Origin: Oscillospiraceae bacterium
GTDB lineage: Bacteria; Bacillota; Clostridia; Oscillospirales; Acutalibacteraceae
Assembly: GCA_009779455.1 (NCBI GenBank)
Contig: WREG01000008.1
Coordinates: 1 to 20,096 of the forward strand
Direction: 5' to 3'
DNA length: 20,096 bases
The notes under the pieces are model-generated. The model searched no databases and had not been told where the DNA came from. It saw only the letters and a list, made by a program, of their open reading frames with translations. Position 1 is the stretch's first letter. The number at the start of each line of letters is the position of its first letter. Shown piece by piece: positions 19,542-20,096 of this stretch. The translations under genes and the position numbers were made by a program.

Positions 19542-20096
19542 TTAAAAATTATCAACCTGCGCGATGCGGATGTCAATTATACGTTTCAGCATTTGAATAT
19601 CCTCATCTTTATAAGCGGGATCATGCGAACCCCGGCGGTATTTGCTTATTGCGGGATGGCACGCCGAGGGAAGCCTTCTCGCGCCCCGGATTTCCACCCA
19701 ATTCGAGCAGCGCTCATTTGCCTTTTTAGTGCCGTTGCAGCAGTTGCATACGCAGATGCCGCCTTGAATGTACCGGATAACCCCGTCGGCGTCGGGAAGG
19801 CCTTCGGCAGCCGCCAAAAACCGCTCAAACTGGCCGGGAACGCGTTTGCCGTTGTCCAGCCTGTAAGGAACCAAAACGCTGAATGGGATATTATGTATCT
19901 CAAGCGAATACAGTTTTTTATAAACATAGCGAAAGGTGTATGGGTCTTTCATTTGCACTTTCATGCCTTTTGCCACAGCATATTCATGCAATTCCAGCGC
20001 AAATGCGCGTTCCTTATCCGGCAGCGGGCGGAGCAGGTCGCCAAGCGTTAATGTGATGCGCCCCGCAAACAGCCGGAAATCGCGGCGGTCGAGATA
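19542..20096 (-). CDS. Uncharacterised protein with four-Cys module, N-terminus outside window (paralogue D)
   Basis: The frame stays open through the right edge, so at least 184 residues are visible and the start is missing; the TTG at 19991 is an internal codon. Visible sequence: DRRDFRLFAGRITL, a helix ELHEYAVAKGMKV, MKDPYTFRYVYKKL, a strand PFSVLVPYRLDNG, a helix ADGVIRYIQGG, then C-x2-C-x9-C-x15-C with IRGARRL before the last Cys and a final helix EDIQMLKRIIDIRI. Cys spacing is identical to paralogues F and G; the EYAVxxG helix is shared with E. The gap to the next gene is 21 bases. Function unknown; likely Zn binding. Confidence 0.82.
   Translation of the reverse strand, partial: YLDRRDFRLFAGRITLTLGDLLRPLPDKERAFALELHEYAVAKGMKVQMKDPYTFRYVYKKLYSLEIHNIPFSVLVPYRLDNGKRVPGQFERFLAAAEGLPDADGVIRYIQGGICVCNCCNGTKKANERCSNWVEIRGARRLPSACHPAISKYRRGSHDPAYKDEDIQMLKRIIDIRIAQVDNF

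Noticed and set aside
19479..20051. 190-codon plus-strand frame at the right end
   Set aside because: Antisense to paralogue D, whose cysteine spacing matches two other proteins; the plus frame has no motif or ribosome site.

Overview
The window looks like part of a chromosome from a Clostridia-type member of the Bacillota. The evidence is strong purine-rich ribosome binding sites (AGGAGG-like, 6-10 nt before most starts), consensus sigma-A promoters, a two-domain desulfoferrodoxin typical of anaerobes, a DUF362/2x[4Fe-4S] protein, and several gene families I know mainly from anaerobic Firmicutes. GC content is moderate in genes and low between them. I see no tRNA, rRNA, CRISPR array, transposase or phage gene.

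Left part (1-9605). A partial unknown gene enters from the left and converges on a minus-strand pair: a membrane-anchored glycerophosphodiester phosphodiesterase-like protein and an iron-sulfur DUF362 protein. Divergent from these is an acyl-CoA synthetase. Its 5' leader carries a consensus promoter, a 27-codon leucine-rich leader peptide, and an intrinsic terminator immediately before the gene. This is a complete-looking transcription attenuator. Convergent to it are minus-strand genes for a secreted SGNH hydrolase, desulfoferrodoxin, and two exported proteins (GH67N/DUF4838 and DUF4874/DUF4832 types) that suggest polysaccharide or surface-sugar work.

Middle (9606-10600). A divergent promoter pair with a shared palindromic -10 drives the DUF4874-type gene leftward and a DapA-superfamily aldolase/lyase gene rightward. 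The aldolase gene has an in-frame TAG at codon 3 of its best start.

Right part (10670-20096). Fourteen tightly packed minus-strand genes, mostly with overlaps or short gaps, look like one or a few long transcripts. Seven encode otherwise different proteins that end in the same four-cysteine module (C-x2-C-x1-9-C-x15-19-C; spacing exactly x2/x9/x15 in three of them). Between them lie two Fpg/Nei-like proteins lacking the catalytic N-terminal proline, a uracil-DNA-glycosylase-fold protein with altered catalytic motifs, two GyrI-like (AraC effector-binding) proteins, a Zn-ribbon protein and one further Cys-rich protein. My working hypothesis is a nucleic-acid-damage or genotoxin-handling locus, but its function is unproven.

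Small palindromic elements with GGGGACG...CGTCCCC or GGGCGATT...AATCGCCC cores are scattered between genes across the window, and a 65-nt three-way-junction fold lies inside the right-hand cluster.
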